NCBI GenBank assembly: GCA_938082375.1
Contig: CALKCJ010000001.1
Span: forward strand, 1 to 64,000
Source of the DNA: an uncultured Thermomicrobiaceae bacterium
GTDB lineage: Bacteria; Chloroflexota; Chloroflexia; Thermomicrobiales; Thermomicrobiaceae
Length of the DNA: 64,000 bases
Direction: 5' to 3'
A model generated the notes under the pieces. It did not search any database and was not told where the DNA came from. It saw only the letters and a list, made by a program, of their open reading frames with translations. Shown here piece by piece: positions 42,801 through 51,835 of this stretch (within the stretch, counting starts at the first letter, position 1; the number at the start of each line of letters is the position of its first letter). The translations under genes and the position numbers were made by a program.

Positions 42801-42806
42801 ATTTTA
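42801..42806 (-). promoter_or_regulatory. Possible -10 for the LuxR gene
   Basis: TAAAAT on the minus strand ends 9 bases before the TTG start, suggesting a leaderless transcript. The -35 is not clear. The gap 42807-43224 contains no convincing gene; short frames there lack start signals and resemble nothing I know. Confidence 0.3.
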
Positions 42807-43224
42807 ATCCTCGCAACTTCTATCGTATCGTAAGTTGAGTTCGCATGAGCTACAACCAGCCTTGCGCGCAACATGCGGCCTCCCTATCGGAGATCCCATT
42901 TTCACCGGTGGCGTTGAGACCGACAGCGGCTCGGCAGCGGAGGGTAGCACAAAGAGAAGGTTTATGGCAACTGCGATGGGTGGCACTCCTGGGTATCGCT
43001 TGGCCATCCTCGCGGTTGTGAGCTTGCCCCGACCGGTATGTTCGAACCCGACACGTCCGGGCGACACCGCGTGTGGCCTGCTCCGCGTCGCTTGGGAGCC
43101 GAGGCGAAGTGGTCCCGACAAAAGCCACCGATTGTAGCCGCACGGCCGAGCGGGCAGCATGCGCCGCTCGTGGCGGCGCACAGGAAGCGCACGAGCGGAG
43201 TACGTCTGCAACGATTCCGTCCCG

Positions 43225-43833
43225 TCAGCGGCGGAGCCAGCGCTCGATCTGCTCGGCCAGCTCCGCGACGAGCCGATCGGCCCGGCTGGGGTCCGGGTCG
43301 GCGAGGAGCTGGTAGCCGATGCCCTTCATCTGGGCGACAATCGCTTCGGCTGCCTGGAAGGGCTCCACGTCGCTGCGAAAGATCCCTTCCCGGATCCCCC
43401 GCCCGATGATGCTCGCCAGGTAGCCCTGCCAGCCGGCATCGAGCCCGCTGAGCGCGGCGGCGATACCCGGGTCTCGCCGGGCCCGTGCGTGCAGCTCGGC
43501 CAGGACGGCAATCTGCTCCGGAGCGCTGCGAATGCGCTCCCGGAGATCGGCGAACTCCCAGCGCAGTTCCTCGAGTGCGGAGACCTCCTCGTCGGCGGGT
43601 GGCGTCACGGCCGGCACCTGAAACTGCTCCGCGAGATATCCGATCACCGCGTCGATCAGGTCTTCTTTCGTCGGGAAATAGTAGTGCAGCGTCGCGATGT
43701 TCACGCCGGCGGCGCGCGCAACGTCGCGCACGCGCAGGCCCTCGAACCCGCGCTCCGCGAGCTGGTGGTAGGCGATGCGAGTCAATTCCCGGCGCCGGTC
43801 GGTCCTCGTGCCGCGCGATCGCTGCCCTTCCAT
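43225..43833 (-). CDS. TetR-family regulator
   Basis: The 202-residue protein has a complete TetR DNA-binding domain, LRVRDVARAAGVNIATLHYYF with PTKEDLIDAV after it, and a C-terminal ligand domain with helices rich in A, E and R. It is the second gene of a leftward pair with a membrane protein gene that ends 84 bases upstream, so it may control that gene. The ligand is unknown. Unlike the TetR gene at 25.5-26.2 kb, this one is intact. Confidence 0.9.
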   Translation of the reverse strand: MEGQRSRGTRTDRRRELTRIAYHQLAERGFEGLRVRDVARAAGVNIATLHYYFPTKEDLIDAVIGYLAEQFQVPAVTPPADEEVSALEELRWEFADLRERIRSAPEQIAVLAELHARARRDPGIAAALSGLDAGWQGYLASIIGRGIREGIFRSDVEPFQAAEAIVAQMKGIGYQLLADPDPSRADRLVAELAEQIERWLRR

Positions 43834-43917
43834 GGTTCTGCTGTTCGCCCCTCAGCTCCCAGTCGGTCACAGCTCTTCCCGTACGAGCGCCCCGGAGCCA
43901 GTGTCGATTTCGGCGGT

Positions 43918-44412
43918 TCAAAGGTGGCCGAAGCTCCGGTAGGCCACCCAGAAGACCAGGATGCCATAGGCCGTGATCAGCGCAACCCGGAGCCAGTGGG
44001 TGACGACCAGCAAATGGTACAGCTCGGTGTTGGCCAGCCCGAGACTACCGGGCGGGGCATCGCCCAGCGCGATCTGACCCTGCCAGCGACCCCAGAGGAG
44101 CGCGGTGAGGATCCAGAGGAAAAGCTGGATACCGAGCCCGAGCCAGAGCGCGGCTTTGGGAATCCCCGGCGGGCGCCGGCGCAGCAGCGCGAGCGCGCCG
44201 AGGGTAGCGAGGGCCGCCTGCGGGAACACGACGAGGAAGAGACGCACGAAGTGGTAGCTCTGCGCGTCGCCGAAGTCGGCGGTCGGGATGAATGCCCACG
44301 ATGGATAGATCAGCACCTGCATGAGCCAGATGACCGCCACGTTATACCAACTCACCGCCAGCGTCGCGAGGAGAATCTGCTGAGCCCGCGTCACCGCTGA
44401 CGTCCGTTCCAC
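43918..44412 (-). CDS. Membrane protein of unknown function
   Basis: This 164-residue protein has four to five hydrophobic segments (for example ILLATLAVSWYNVAVIWLM and LWLGLGIQLFLWILTALLWG). I do not recognise the family. The GTG at 44412 has no ribosome-binding site, but a GATAAT (44421-44426, minus strand) ends 8 bases upstream, so a leaderless message is plausible; an internal GTG seven codons on is the alternative. It precedes a tetR gene on the same strand, suggesting a regulated transport or stress function, and is divergent from the CAU tRNA. Confidence 0.65.
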   Translation of the reverse strand: MERTSAVTRAQQILLATLAVSWYNVAVIWLMQVLIYPSWAFIPTADFGDAQSYHFVRLFLVVFPQAALATLGALALLRRRPPGIPKAALWLGLGIQLFLWILTALLWGRWQGQIALGDAPPGSLGLANTELYHLLVVTHWLRVALITAYGILVFWVAYRSFGHL

Positions 44413-44420
44413 ACAACACG

Positions 44421-44426
44421 ATTATC
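44421..44426 (-). promoter_or_regulatory. -10 element directly before a GTG start
   Basis: GATAAT on the minus strand ends 8 bases upstream of the membrane protein GTG. A transcript from the usual distance would begin at or beside the start codon. No clear -35 is seen. Confidence 0.35.
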
Positions 44427-44511
44427 AATCAAGCACTTGCTGAAGTATCGCACGAACTCGCCTCCTGTCAAGCCCCTCGGCTGGGCGAAGCCCTTCCAGC
44501 ATGGACGACAG

Positions 44512-44541
44512 TTGACGTACGCCGTCCGTGATTGCTACACT
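44512..44541 (+). promoter_or_regulatory. Sigma-70-type promoter of the CAU tRNA
   Basis: TTGACG (44512-44517) and TACACT (44536-44541) have an 18-base spacer, 17 bases before the tRNA. The -35 and spacing match the tRNA-Ala promoter, and both spacers contain CGTCCGTG. Confidence 0.7.
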
Positions 44542-44558
44542 ATCTCCCCGGAGATTGG

Positions 44559-44630
44559 GCCGGTGTAGCTCAATGGCAGAGCAGGGGACTCATAAGCCCT
44601 TGGTTGGTGGTTCGAATCCGCCCACCGGCA
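44559..44630 (+). tRNA. tRNA with anticodon CAT (Met, or Ile2)
   Basis: A 72-base cloverleaf: acceptor GCCGGTG pairs perfectly with CACCGGC, the D arm has TAGCTCAATGGCAGAGCA, the anticodon loop CTCATAA gives CAT, and the T arm has GGTTCGAATCC. The discriminator is A and CCA is not encoded. The anticodon stem GGGGA/GCCCT has an A-G opposition next to the loop. It reads as elongator Met, but tRNA-Ile2 (lysidine-modified) also has CAT, and tilS follows 100 bases later. The G4-C69 pair argues for Met. Confidence 0.9.
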
Positions 44631-44730
44631 CCGGAGGAGCGCAGGACACGAGTGGCCGGCGTTGCCGGCCACAGATCATTTGTGGCAGAACGCATATCAG
44701 CGCATCGGGCCGCCTCCTAGGAGCAGTGCC

Positions 44731-46731
44731 ATGACCGATCTCCCGCTTGCTGCCAGCCGGCTGCTTGAAGAGATCGCAGCCCGGCTGAGCGAGGCCGGCC
44801 TGGGTCCGGGCGACACGGTCGTGGCCGGCTTTTCCGGCGGGCCCGACTCGCTTGCACTCCTGTGGGCGCTGGCCACGCTGCAGCGGCAGGGTCGAGGGCC
44901 GCGCGTTATCGCCCTGCATGTCGATCACCAGTTACGGCCAGACTCAGCCCGCGACGCCGAGCGGGCCCTGGCGCTGGCGCAGGAGCTCGGGGTTCCGATC
45001 GAAGTCGAGCGAGTCGACGTGACTGCCTGGCCGGAGTACTCCAGCGAGGGGACGGAAGCTGCCGCGCGTGCGGCCCGCTATGCCGCGCTCGGCCGGCTGG
45101 CCCGGAGGCTGGGCACGTCCTGGATCGCGGTGGCTCACACCCGCGACGACCAGGCAGAGACGGTGCTGCTCCGCCTGCTGCGTGGCGCCAGCCTGGAGGG
45201 GCTGGCCGGCATGCGACCGCTCACCCGGCGCCGGGTACGGCTCGATCCCGTCGGCTCCGAGGAAGTTGAGGTCACCCTCTGGCGCCCGATCCTCAGACTA
45301 GGACGCGACTCGGTCAGCGTGTGCCTGGCGACGCTCGGCCTCAGGCCGATCGAAGACCCCTCGAATTGGGAACTCCAGTACCGGCGCAACCGGATACGCT
45401 ATCAGGTCATGCCCCTGCTCGAAGCGATCGCACCCGGAGCCAGCGAGGTGATAGCGCGCGTCGCCGACTTGCTCCAGGACGACGCGGCATATCTCGAGAC
45501 CGTAGCAGCGCGGCATGGAGCGGAGCTCGTTAGGCAGGAAAACAGTCTGGTACGCGTCGACCGAGCCAGGTTTGCCAGCCTCCCGGTCGCCCTCCAGCGA
45601 CGAGTGCTGCTGGCGGGCGTGTTGCGGGCGAGCAATGACCGGCTCGTGCCGACCGCGGAGCGACTCGAGGCTCTGCGATCGACTGCACTCGAGGGTAAAG
45701 TCGGCACGCGGCTCGAGCTGGGCGGCGGATGGGAGGCCCTCGTCGAGTACAATGCCGTTGTGATTGGCCCGGCGGGCGAGACGGAAGCCGTCCTCCGCCG
45801 CTGGACGGGGTTACCACTGCTCGACCCGGGAGCTCGGATCGAGCTCGCTGGCGAGATGGAGATCGAGCTCGGTAATTGCTGGCGACTGCGCTGCCGGTCT
45901 GTCCCGCCAGGCCGCTGGGTGCTACGGACTCGGCGACCTGGTGACCGGTTGCGGCCGGCGCCGGATCGGCCGCTCGTTCGCCTGCAGGACTGGCTGGTGA
46001 ACCGAAAGGTGCCGGCTTACGTACGTGATTGGCTGCCGCTCTTGGCCGATAACGGAACCGTCTGGTGGGTCGGCGGGCTTATGGGCACGTCGTTCTCGCA
46101 TCCTGATGGTCTGCTCGAGGCCGAGCTGATGCGAGAACCGGCGACGGAAACAGTAACAGTAGAGGAGATAGGAACCACCGTGGCTGAGGAGCAGGTGCTC
46201 GCCGAGCAGCTTGGCCTCGAACGCGTGTTGATCGACGAGGAGACTTTGCAACGGCGCGTGGCGCAGCTCGGAGCCGAGATCTCGGCACACTACCAGGGGA
46301 AACGGCCGCTCCTCGTCGGCGTGTTGACGGGCGCGTTCGTCTTTATGGCCGATCTCGTCCGCCATATGCCGATCCCGCTCAACATCGACTTTATCGCTGT
46401 CTCCAGCTACGGCCAGGCGACTGTCACATCGGGTGTGGTGCGGATTCTCAAAGATCTCGACCGGCCCGTCGAGGGCGAGCATATTCTCCTCGTGGAAGAT
46501 ATCGTCGATAGCGGGCTGACGCTCAAGTACCTGAGCGATCTGTTGAAGCGACGCAACCCGGCGAGCCTGAAAGTCGTCACCCTCCTGCGCAAGCAGAAGG
46601 AGGGCGCGCTCCAAATGCCGCTCGACTGGGTCGGCTTCGAGATCCCTGACGAGTTCGTCGTCGGCTACGGCCTGGACGTCGGCGGCCGGTTCCGGAACCT
46701 GCCCTTCGTCGCGGTGTACCGCGGCCAGTAG
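44731..46731 (+). CDS. tilS-hpt: Bifunctional TilS / hypoxanthine phosphoribosyltransferase
   Basis: The 666-residue protein fuses two enzymes. Residues about 1-475 are TilS, which converts C34 of tRNA-Ile2 to lysidine; its PP-loop SGGPDS is at 35-40. Residues about 485-666 are hypoxanthine phosphoribosyltransferase, with the PRPP-binding motif LLVEDIVDSGLTL, for purine salvage. The ATG at 44731 follows AGGAGC. Between the modules a GTG (46180, residue 484) is preceded by GGAGATAGGA, a possible internal start producing Hpt alone. The two genes are often adjacent or fused, and usually followed by ftsH, which here lies 42 kb away. Confidence 0.95.
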   Translation: MTDLPLAASRLLEEIAARLSEAGLGPGDTVVAGFSGGPDSLALLWALATLQRQGRGPRVIALHVDHQLRPDSARDAERALALAQELGVPIEVERVDVTAWPEYSSEGTEAAARAARYAALGRLARRLGTSWIAVAHTRDDQAETVLLRLLRGASLEGLAGMRPLTRRRVRLDPVGSEEVEVTLWRPILRLGRDSVSVCLATLGLRPIEDPSNWELQYRRNRIRYQVMPLLEAIAPGASEVIARVADLLQDDAAYLETVAARHGAELVRQENSLVRVDRARFASLPVALQRRVLLAGVLRASNDRLVPTAERLEALRSTALEGKVGTRLELGGGWEALVEYNAVVIGPAGETEAVLRRWTGLPLLDPGARIELAGEMEIELGNCWRLRCRSVPPGRWVLRTRRPGDRLRPAPDRPLVRLQDWLVNRKVPAYVRDWLPLLADNGTVWWVGGLMGTSFSHPDGLLEAELMREPATETVTVEEIGTTVAEEQVLAEQLGLERVLIDEETLQRRVAQLGAEISAHYQGKRPLLVGVLTGAFVFMADLVRHMPIPLNIDFIAVSSYGQATVTSGVVRILKDLDRPVEGEHILLVEDIVDSGLTLKYLSDLLKRRNPASLKVVTLLRKQKEGALQMPLDWVGFEIPDEFVVGYGLDVGGRFRNLPFVAVYRGQ

Positions 46732-46801
46732 CTCTGCTCCGCTTAACCGGCTGGCTTAGAGCCTGGCCGCTCTGAGCACCTAGGCTCGGTTCAAGATCTC
46801 A

Positions 46802-48442
46802 CTACCGGCCGCCGACCCGCCGGAAGATCACCGCACCGGGCCCGTCGTAGACTACTTCATACCGTGGATCGCTGCGAAGCGACGCTTGGATGGCCGCTGT
46901 CCTGTCGATCAGCACCCCTTCGATGTTGGCCGGCCGCCTGGTCACGTACACGTAATTGAACGCGATGCCGTGCTCACTCGCCCAGTTCTCGAGACAGCCG
47001 CTGTTCTGCGTCGCACAGGCCTGAAGCTGCTCGTGCCTGGCGATCCGCTCCACGAATCCCCCGACCCATTCGTACCCCTGCACGACGTCCACGCTGACCC
47101 GCTGAGCCAGTGCCGGGAACCATTCCGAGGCTCGGTCCTGGCCGAACCAGGGCTCACCGGTAATGACGATGAACGAGCTGGCCGGGGGCGTGCTGCTGGC
47201 GGCCCAGTCCATCGCGGCCCGCTCATCGGCCGACAGACCAGTCAGGAGCGGGCTATAACCGTAGGCCGTCGACGCCGCGGACTGCACCGCCAGTACCAAA
47301 AGGAGGATCTGCAGAAGCCGGGGGCCACGTACGAGCTGGGTGACTCTCCTTACGGAGAAGCCGTCAGTAGACGACGGTGACAGCCATCCGACGTCGAGTA
47401 TGCGTTCGACCAATGGGAGTACCACGCAGACCAGCCCGATACCTGCGAGCATCGCCAAAGGAATAACCGCTCGCTGATCAGCGGCTCGCGGCTGGAGCAC
47501 GTGGATAACCACTACCCATACCGGGAGCAGGTACTCTCGCTGGGCCAAGCAGACGAATGCCCCAAGCAGCGCGAGACCGCCCAGCATCGTGAACGTTGGC
47601 TCCCGGCTGATGTCTAGGTGCAGAAGCTGAACGACGCCATAGTAAAACGGCCATCCCGGATCGTGCGCTGGCTTGAGGGCCGACATGCCATGCCGTTGCA
47701 GTACGGTCACCCACCACGGAGCGGTCAGCGCGAGGGCGCCACACCCAGAAAGAAGCGAGTGAAGGAGACCCCGCCGATCACGAGCGAGGAACAGGTAGAA
47801 CAACGGCAGGCTGTAGGCAAGAAACCACGCCGCTTCTGGGTGGCTCATCATGGTCAACCCGACGAGTACGGCCAACGAGACCGCGTCTCGAAGGCCGCCA
47901 CGAGTGTAGAGTCGGTAGGCCTGCCAGAGCGCCAGAATGGAGAAAAGCTGACCGAGCGCACGGGTGATCCCCCCGCCCATGATCTGCCAGACGAACGCCA
48001 TCGGAAGCAGCGCGAACGCGAAGGTCGCCGGGACAATTGCGGCTCTTGGCCGAAGCATGGCCTGGCAGAGCAGCACGAAGGCGCCGAGCGCCAGAATCGT
48101 GACCGCGACCGGGAAAAAGCGCATTACCCCGGCCAGACTCCAGGGGCCGAGGTCGTCGATGATCCCGACGAGATAGAAGGCAAGCGGCGGATAAGCAAAC
48201 GGGATCCCATCAAGGTTGTAGGACGTATAGGACGGCAGACGGTAGTTCGCGTTCTGGAGGTCCCGCACCATGCTGTAGAAAAGGCCACCATCGTTCAGCG
48301 GGAAATCGCTTCGGAGAACGAAGTACAGACGGAGTGTTGCGGCGAGCAGAAGAGCTTCTCCAGCCAGTAGCAAGCCACGGAGCGTGGGGCGCCCCGCGAG
48401 CCGGCGTCGCCCCGTCCCGACGGCACGTTCTCGGACTGCCAC
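46802..48442 (-). CDS. Polytopic membrane protein, GT-C glycosyltransferase-like
   Basis: The 546-residue protein has about ten to twelve hydrophobic segments and, after the first, an extracytoplasmic loop with FPLNDGGLFYSMVRDL. The acidic residue in that loop and the overall plan resemble GT-C (PMT/ArnT-type) enzymes that use lipid-linked sugars. The C-terminal 150 residues are soluble, with SSFIVITGEPWFGQDRASEWFP. GTG 48442 follows GAGGAGGGG, better than an upstream TTG. It forms a leftward pair with the CvpA-like gene. The assignment is by topology only. Confidence 0.65.
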   Translation of the reverse strand: MAVRERAVGTGRRRLAGRPTLRGLLLAGEALLLAATLRLYFVLRSDFPLNDGGLFYSMVRDLQNANYRLPSYTSYNLDGIPFAYPPLAFYLVGIIDDLGPWSLAGVMRFFPVAVTILALGAFVLLCQAMLRPRAAIVPATFAFALLPMAFVWQIMGGGITRALGQLFSILALWQAYRLYTRGGLRDAVSLAVLVGLTMMSHPEAAWFLAYSLPLFYLFLARDRRGLLHSLLSGCGALALTAPWWVTVLQRHGMSALKPAHDPGWPFYYGVVQLLHLDISREPTFTMLGGLALLGAFVCLAQREYLLPVWVVVIHVLQPRAADQRAVIPLAMLAGIGLVCVVLPLVERILDVGWLSPSSTDGFSVRRVTQLVRGPRLLQILLLVLAVQSAASTAYGYSPLLTGLSADERAAMDWAASSTPPASSFIVITGEPWFGQDRASEWFPALAQRVSVDVVQGYEWVGGFVERIARHEQLQACATQNSGCLENWASEHGIAFNYVYVTRRPANIEGVLIDRTAAIQASLRSDPRYEVVYDGPGAVIFRRVGGR

Positions 48443-48553
48443 GGCTCCCCTCCTCAGTTCCGCCAATTCCCCCCTTTCTCACGGGGTCCGCTCCCCCGCT
48501 GCCTGGCGAGCGACGATCCTTCAAGCCATGCAAGACGAGAATCGCTGCGGAAA

Positions 48554-49420
48554 CTACAGGACACGACCGCAACGCGGGCAGAAACCATCCTCCTCCCGCA
48601 CGGGCGCATGACAGTACGGGCACATGCCGGCCGCCGGCGGCGGAGTGGCAGCCTGTTGCCTTCGCTGGCGGGCGACAACAGCAGTGTCGATCGCCGACAG
48701 GTCGGCTGGACGTCCTGGTGAACCTGCCAGCTGCGTCGACTCCGCCACCCGGATCGGTCTCGTCTGCTCCGTTTCCAGCCGCCGCGGCTCGGTCTTGTAC
48801 GCGACGGGCGACTGTCCGGTGCTGGCCGGAGCACGCGGTGGATACCGTCGAGTCGGGGTCTCCTGGCGTTGAAACCCCTCGTCGAGCGACTCGTACTCGA
48901 CAAGAGGCGCCTGTCCGAACAGCGCGAGATAGAGGATGATGGGAAGAAACGCGGCTACTCCGCCCAACAGCAGCCACCCCAAGCTCTCGCTCAGCAACCG
49001 CGCCACCACGGCGCGTTCGAAGAGGCCAAGCTCGTTTTGAAGCAGGAAAATCCGAATGTTGCGCAGCGAGAAACCGAGTAAGAGCGCGCCGTTCCCCGCG
49101 GCCACCACTGCCCCAACCAATCGCCCAGCGAGACCCGGGGCTGGGAGGATGAGCGCCGCGCCTAGTCCGTACCCAATCAGAAATGTGCTCCCGACCAGCA
49201 AGAGCATGGCAACGAGGAAGACACCGCCGTTTTCGCTCAGTCCGCTCCGCTCCGCCAGATCCCGCCCCCACGGCCCTGCCCAGAACTCACCGAGCACGAC
49301 GCCCAGCAGCACCCCGAACGACACCAGTACCTCACGCTGGGCGCCTCGCCAGAAGCCGATCGGCACGAAGAGCGCAAGGAGGATCAACAGCAGCACATCG
49401 AGTAGGAGATAGGGATTCAC
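48554..49420 (-). CDS. CvpA-like membrane protein with C-terminal zinc ribbon
   Basis: The 288-residue protein starts with a GTG (49420) after GGAGGA. The first 165 residues have four hydrophobic segments with the CvpA-like start LLLDVLLLILLALFVPIGFWRGAQREVL. A long, proline- and arginine-rich, probably disordered linker follows. It ends with a zinc ribbon, MCPYCHAPVREEDGFCPRCGRVL in form (two CxxC pairs). CvpA is linked to colicin V and envelope integrity, but the function here is unknown. It lies 111 bases before the GT-C-like gene. Confidence 0.75.
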   Translation of the reverse strand: MNPYLLLDVLLLILLALFVPIGFWRGAQREVLVSFGVLLGVVLGEFWAGPWGRDLAERSGLSENGGVFLVAMLLLVGSTFLIGYGLGAALILPAPGLAGRLVGAVVAAGNGALLLGFSLRNIRIFLLQNELGLFERAVVARLLSESLGWLLLGGVAAFLPIILYLALFGQAPLVEYESLDEGFQRQETPTRRYPPRAPASTGQSPVAYKTEPRRLETEQTRPIRVAESTQLAGSPGRPADLSAIDTAVVARQRRQQAATPPPAAGMCPYCHAPVREEDGFCPRCGRVL

Positions 49421-49486
49421 GATGCTCCTCCCGGCTATCGGGCCTGACGCGGCACACACGACACCGGGCAAAGCGTACCACGCTCC

Positions 49487-50785
49487 TTAGCGCAGTAACC
49501 TCGCTCCGAGTATTATGTCGCGGAGTGTTCGGCCTGGCGGCAGCGCTGTGCGGAGCTGGCCGGCGATCTTTCCGTACTTACGCGCTTTCGGTGTCCCGTC
49601 TACCGTAAGATAGTCACGGAGTGCGCTCGCCAAGGCGTCGGGAACCTGCCCGAGCAGATAGGGCCGCCGATGCACGAATCGCGTTACGTTTCGAATGGTG
49701 TAGAGATCCTGGAGGACGAAACTGTCCTCCAGCAGTTCCTGGTAGCGGCTCAAACCAGTAGCGGAAAAGTCGCCGCTCTGTTTGGCTTCGATGATTGCCT
49801 GCGCAGCTAACTTGCCGGAGATCATGGCAAGGTTCGATCCCTCGCGGCTGATCGGATTCACGAACCCGGCAGCGTCCCCGACCACCAGCGCCCCGTCAAT
49901 GAACAGTTTCGGTAACGCATACCAGCCACCTTCAGGGATGAGATGCGCCGAGTATTCAACCAGTTCACCGCCCTCCAAAAGGGGGGCAATCGCCGGGTGC
50001 CGCTTAAAACGCTCGAGCAGGTCGCTGACATTCATCCCACGCTCGATCAGGTCTGACAGAAGTGCGCCGGTTCCGACGGAGAGCGTCTCGCGATTCGTGT
50101 AAACGAAGCCGTAGCCGAGCAGGCCAGCGGTCGACTCGCCGAACACCTCCATCGCCACCCCGAGACCGGATGGCACGCCGAACCGCTCGTTGATCACGTC
50201 CTCGGACAGGCGGATCAACTCCTTGGCCACCAGCGCTTGCTCGCTCGGCTGCCATTCCCGATGCATGCCCGCCTTCTGCGCCAGTAGCGAGTTGGCCCCG
50301 TCGGCTAGCACCACCACGTCAGCGAACAGTTCATCGCCGTCGTCTCCTGCCCGCACCCCAGCGACCGCACCGTCGAGCCACACCACATCGTCGACGGTCA
50401 TGCCGGTGGCAATGTACGCGCCGGCTGCCTCGGCCTGTGAGGCGAACCACTGATCCCACTCGGCTCGCATGACGCTGAAGGCGTTGTGCGGCTCCTGCGC
50501 GAACGCTTGTGTCCGGTAACTCACGCTGATCGCGCTATCCTCGGTGAGCAGCACGTAGCGCTGCTCGATGATCGCCCGCTCCAAGGGAGCTTCGCGCCAG
50601 AAGCCGGGAACCAATTCCTCCGTCGGCTGGCGATACAGAATCCCGCCCATGACGTTCTTAGCGCCGGGGTAACCACCACGCTCGAGGATCACGACCTCGA
50701 GGCCCGCTCGCGCCAGCGTCAAACCAGCGGCCACCCCGGCCGGCCCGGCGCCAACTACGATGACATCGACCTTCTCCTGGCTCAT
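49487..50785 (-). CDS. fixC: FixC-type ETF-quinone oxidoreductase
   Basis: This 432-residue flavoprotein passes electrons from electron-transfer flavoprotein to quinone. The FAD-binding motif VVGAGPAGVAAGLTLA is at the N-terminus, and GALVVGDAAGFVNPISREGSNLAM is the second flavin segment. Like FixC it lacks the C-terminal Fe-S domain of mitochondrial ETF-QO, which in bacteria is supplied by the separate ferredoxin-like FixX; none is found next to it. ATG 50785 follows GGAGG. It is the last gene after etfB and etfA. Confidence 0.92.
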   Translation of the reverse strand: MSQEKVDVIVVGAGPAGVAAGLTLARAGLEVVILERGGYPGAKNVMGGILYRQPTEELVPGFWREAPLERAIIEQRYVLLTEDSAISVSYRTQAFAQEPHNAFSVMRAEWDQWFASQAEAAGAYIATGMTVDDVVWLDGAVAGVRAGDDGDELFADVVVLADGANSLLAQKAGMHREWQPSEQALVAKELIRLSEDVINERFGVPSGLGVAMEVFGESTAGLLGYGFVYTNRETLSVGTGALLSDLIERGMNVSDLLERFKRHPAIAPLLEGGELVEYSAHLIPEGGWYALPKLFIDGALVVGDAAGFVNPISREGSNLAMISGKLAAQAIIEAKQSGDFSATGLSRYQELLEDSFVLQDLYTIRNVTRFVHRRPYLLGQVPDALASALRDYLTVDGTPKARKYGKIAGQLRTALPPGRTLRDIILGARLLR

Positions 50786-50810
50786 CCAACCTCCGTGCCA
50801 GGCAGCGCGC

Positions 50811-51806
50811 TTATGCTGTCCCGCGGAGTTCGCGCAGCCGCTTCGTCAGCCTTGGGACGATCTCGAACAGGTCACCAACGATCGCGAAGTCCGCCATCTT
50901 GACCAGCGGCGCGTTGGGATCGCGGTTGATCACCACGATCGTGTCGGAACCCCGCATCCCTACCGTATGCTGTACGGCGCCAGAGACCCCGACGCCGAGG
51001 TACAGCTTGGGCCGGACGTTCTTGCCGGTCTGGCCGATCTGCTCGTAGTGGGGCCGCCAGCCTAGATCGCTCACCGCCCGCGTGCAGCCGACAGCACCGT
51101 CGAGCGCCGCCGCCAATTCCTCCACCAGGCGGAAGTTCTCCGCCGACCCGAGCCCACGCCCACCGACGACGACGATCGGCGCATTCTCCAGGTTGGTCAT
51201 TCCCCTGGGTTTCTCGACGAGCTGTGTGACGACTACTGCCCGGTCAGCATCGGTCAACGAGACGGCAAGCGACTGGATCGGAACCTGCCGACCCGGTTGC
51301 GCCTCAGGCACCGCGAACGCGCCTGAACGCACGGTGACGAACACCCTCTGGCTCCGAGGGGCGCGCACGGTGGTGAGCAGTTTGTCCTGGTAGACCGGGC
51401 GGGTGACTCTCACCGTCTCGTCATCCACCTCGATCCGGAGACAGTTGACCAAATGGGCGGCTCCATACCTCGCGGCCAGGAGCGGTGCGACGTCGCGCCC
51501 CAACGTGGTCGCGGGCAGGAGGATCAGGGCTGGATCGGACGCCGCGATCGCCGCCTCGACAGCCCGCGCGGCGCGCGCCGCAACCGGTTCGCCGAGTGCC
51601 GGGTCATCTGCGAGCAGCACTCGATCCGCACCGAGACGGCCCGCCAGCTCCGCGACTCCCTGGACTCCGCTCCCGATCACCAACCCGACGAGTTCGCCCC
51701 CCAGCCGATCGGCAAGCGGCCGGCCGGCACCGAACAGCTCGAGCGACGCTGGCCTCGCCTCACTGCCGACCGTCTCCACGACGACTAACACGCGTTCTTG
51801 CGCCAC
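50811..51806 (-). CDS. etfA: Electron transfer flavoprotein, alpha subunit
   Basis: The 331-residue protein is EtfA/FixB, which binds FAD in its C-terminal domain. The N-terminal part is variable with LLPATTLGRDVAPLLAARYG. The flavin domain has GGRGLGSAENFRLVEELA, then IGQTGKNVRPKLYLGVGVSGAVQHTVGM and INRDPNAPLVKMADFAIVGD, all conserved. The start is GTG 51806 after AAGGAT. It sits between etfB (29 bases upstream) and fixC (25 bases downstream). It accepts electrons from acyl-CoA dehydrogenase encoded in the same region. Confidence 0.96.
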   Translation of the reverse strand: MAQERVLVVVETVGSEARPASLELFGAGRPLADRLGGELVGLVIGSGVQGVAELAGRLGADRVLLADDPALGEPVAARAARAVEAAIAASDPALILLPATTLGRDVAPLLAARYGAAHLVNCLRIEVDDETVRVTRPVYQDKLLTTVRAPRSQRVFVTVRSGAFAVPEAQPGRQVPIQSLAVSLTDADRAVVVTQLVEKPRGMTNLENAPIVVVGGRGLGSAENFRLVEELAAALDGAVGCTRAVSDLGWRPHYEQIGQTGKNVRPKLYLGVGVSGAVQHTVGMRGSDTIVVINRDPNAPLVKMADFAIVGDLFEIVPRLTKRLRELRGTA

Positions 51807-51835
51807 CGCGTCATCCTTTCGGTACTCCGGCGCGC

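Noticed and set aside
42804-43211. Minus-strand frame between the LuxR and TetR genes
   Set aside because: No start signal, low-complexity arginine-rich sequence, and overlaps the likely LuxR promoter.
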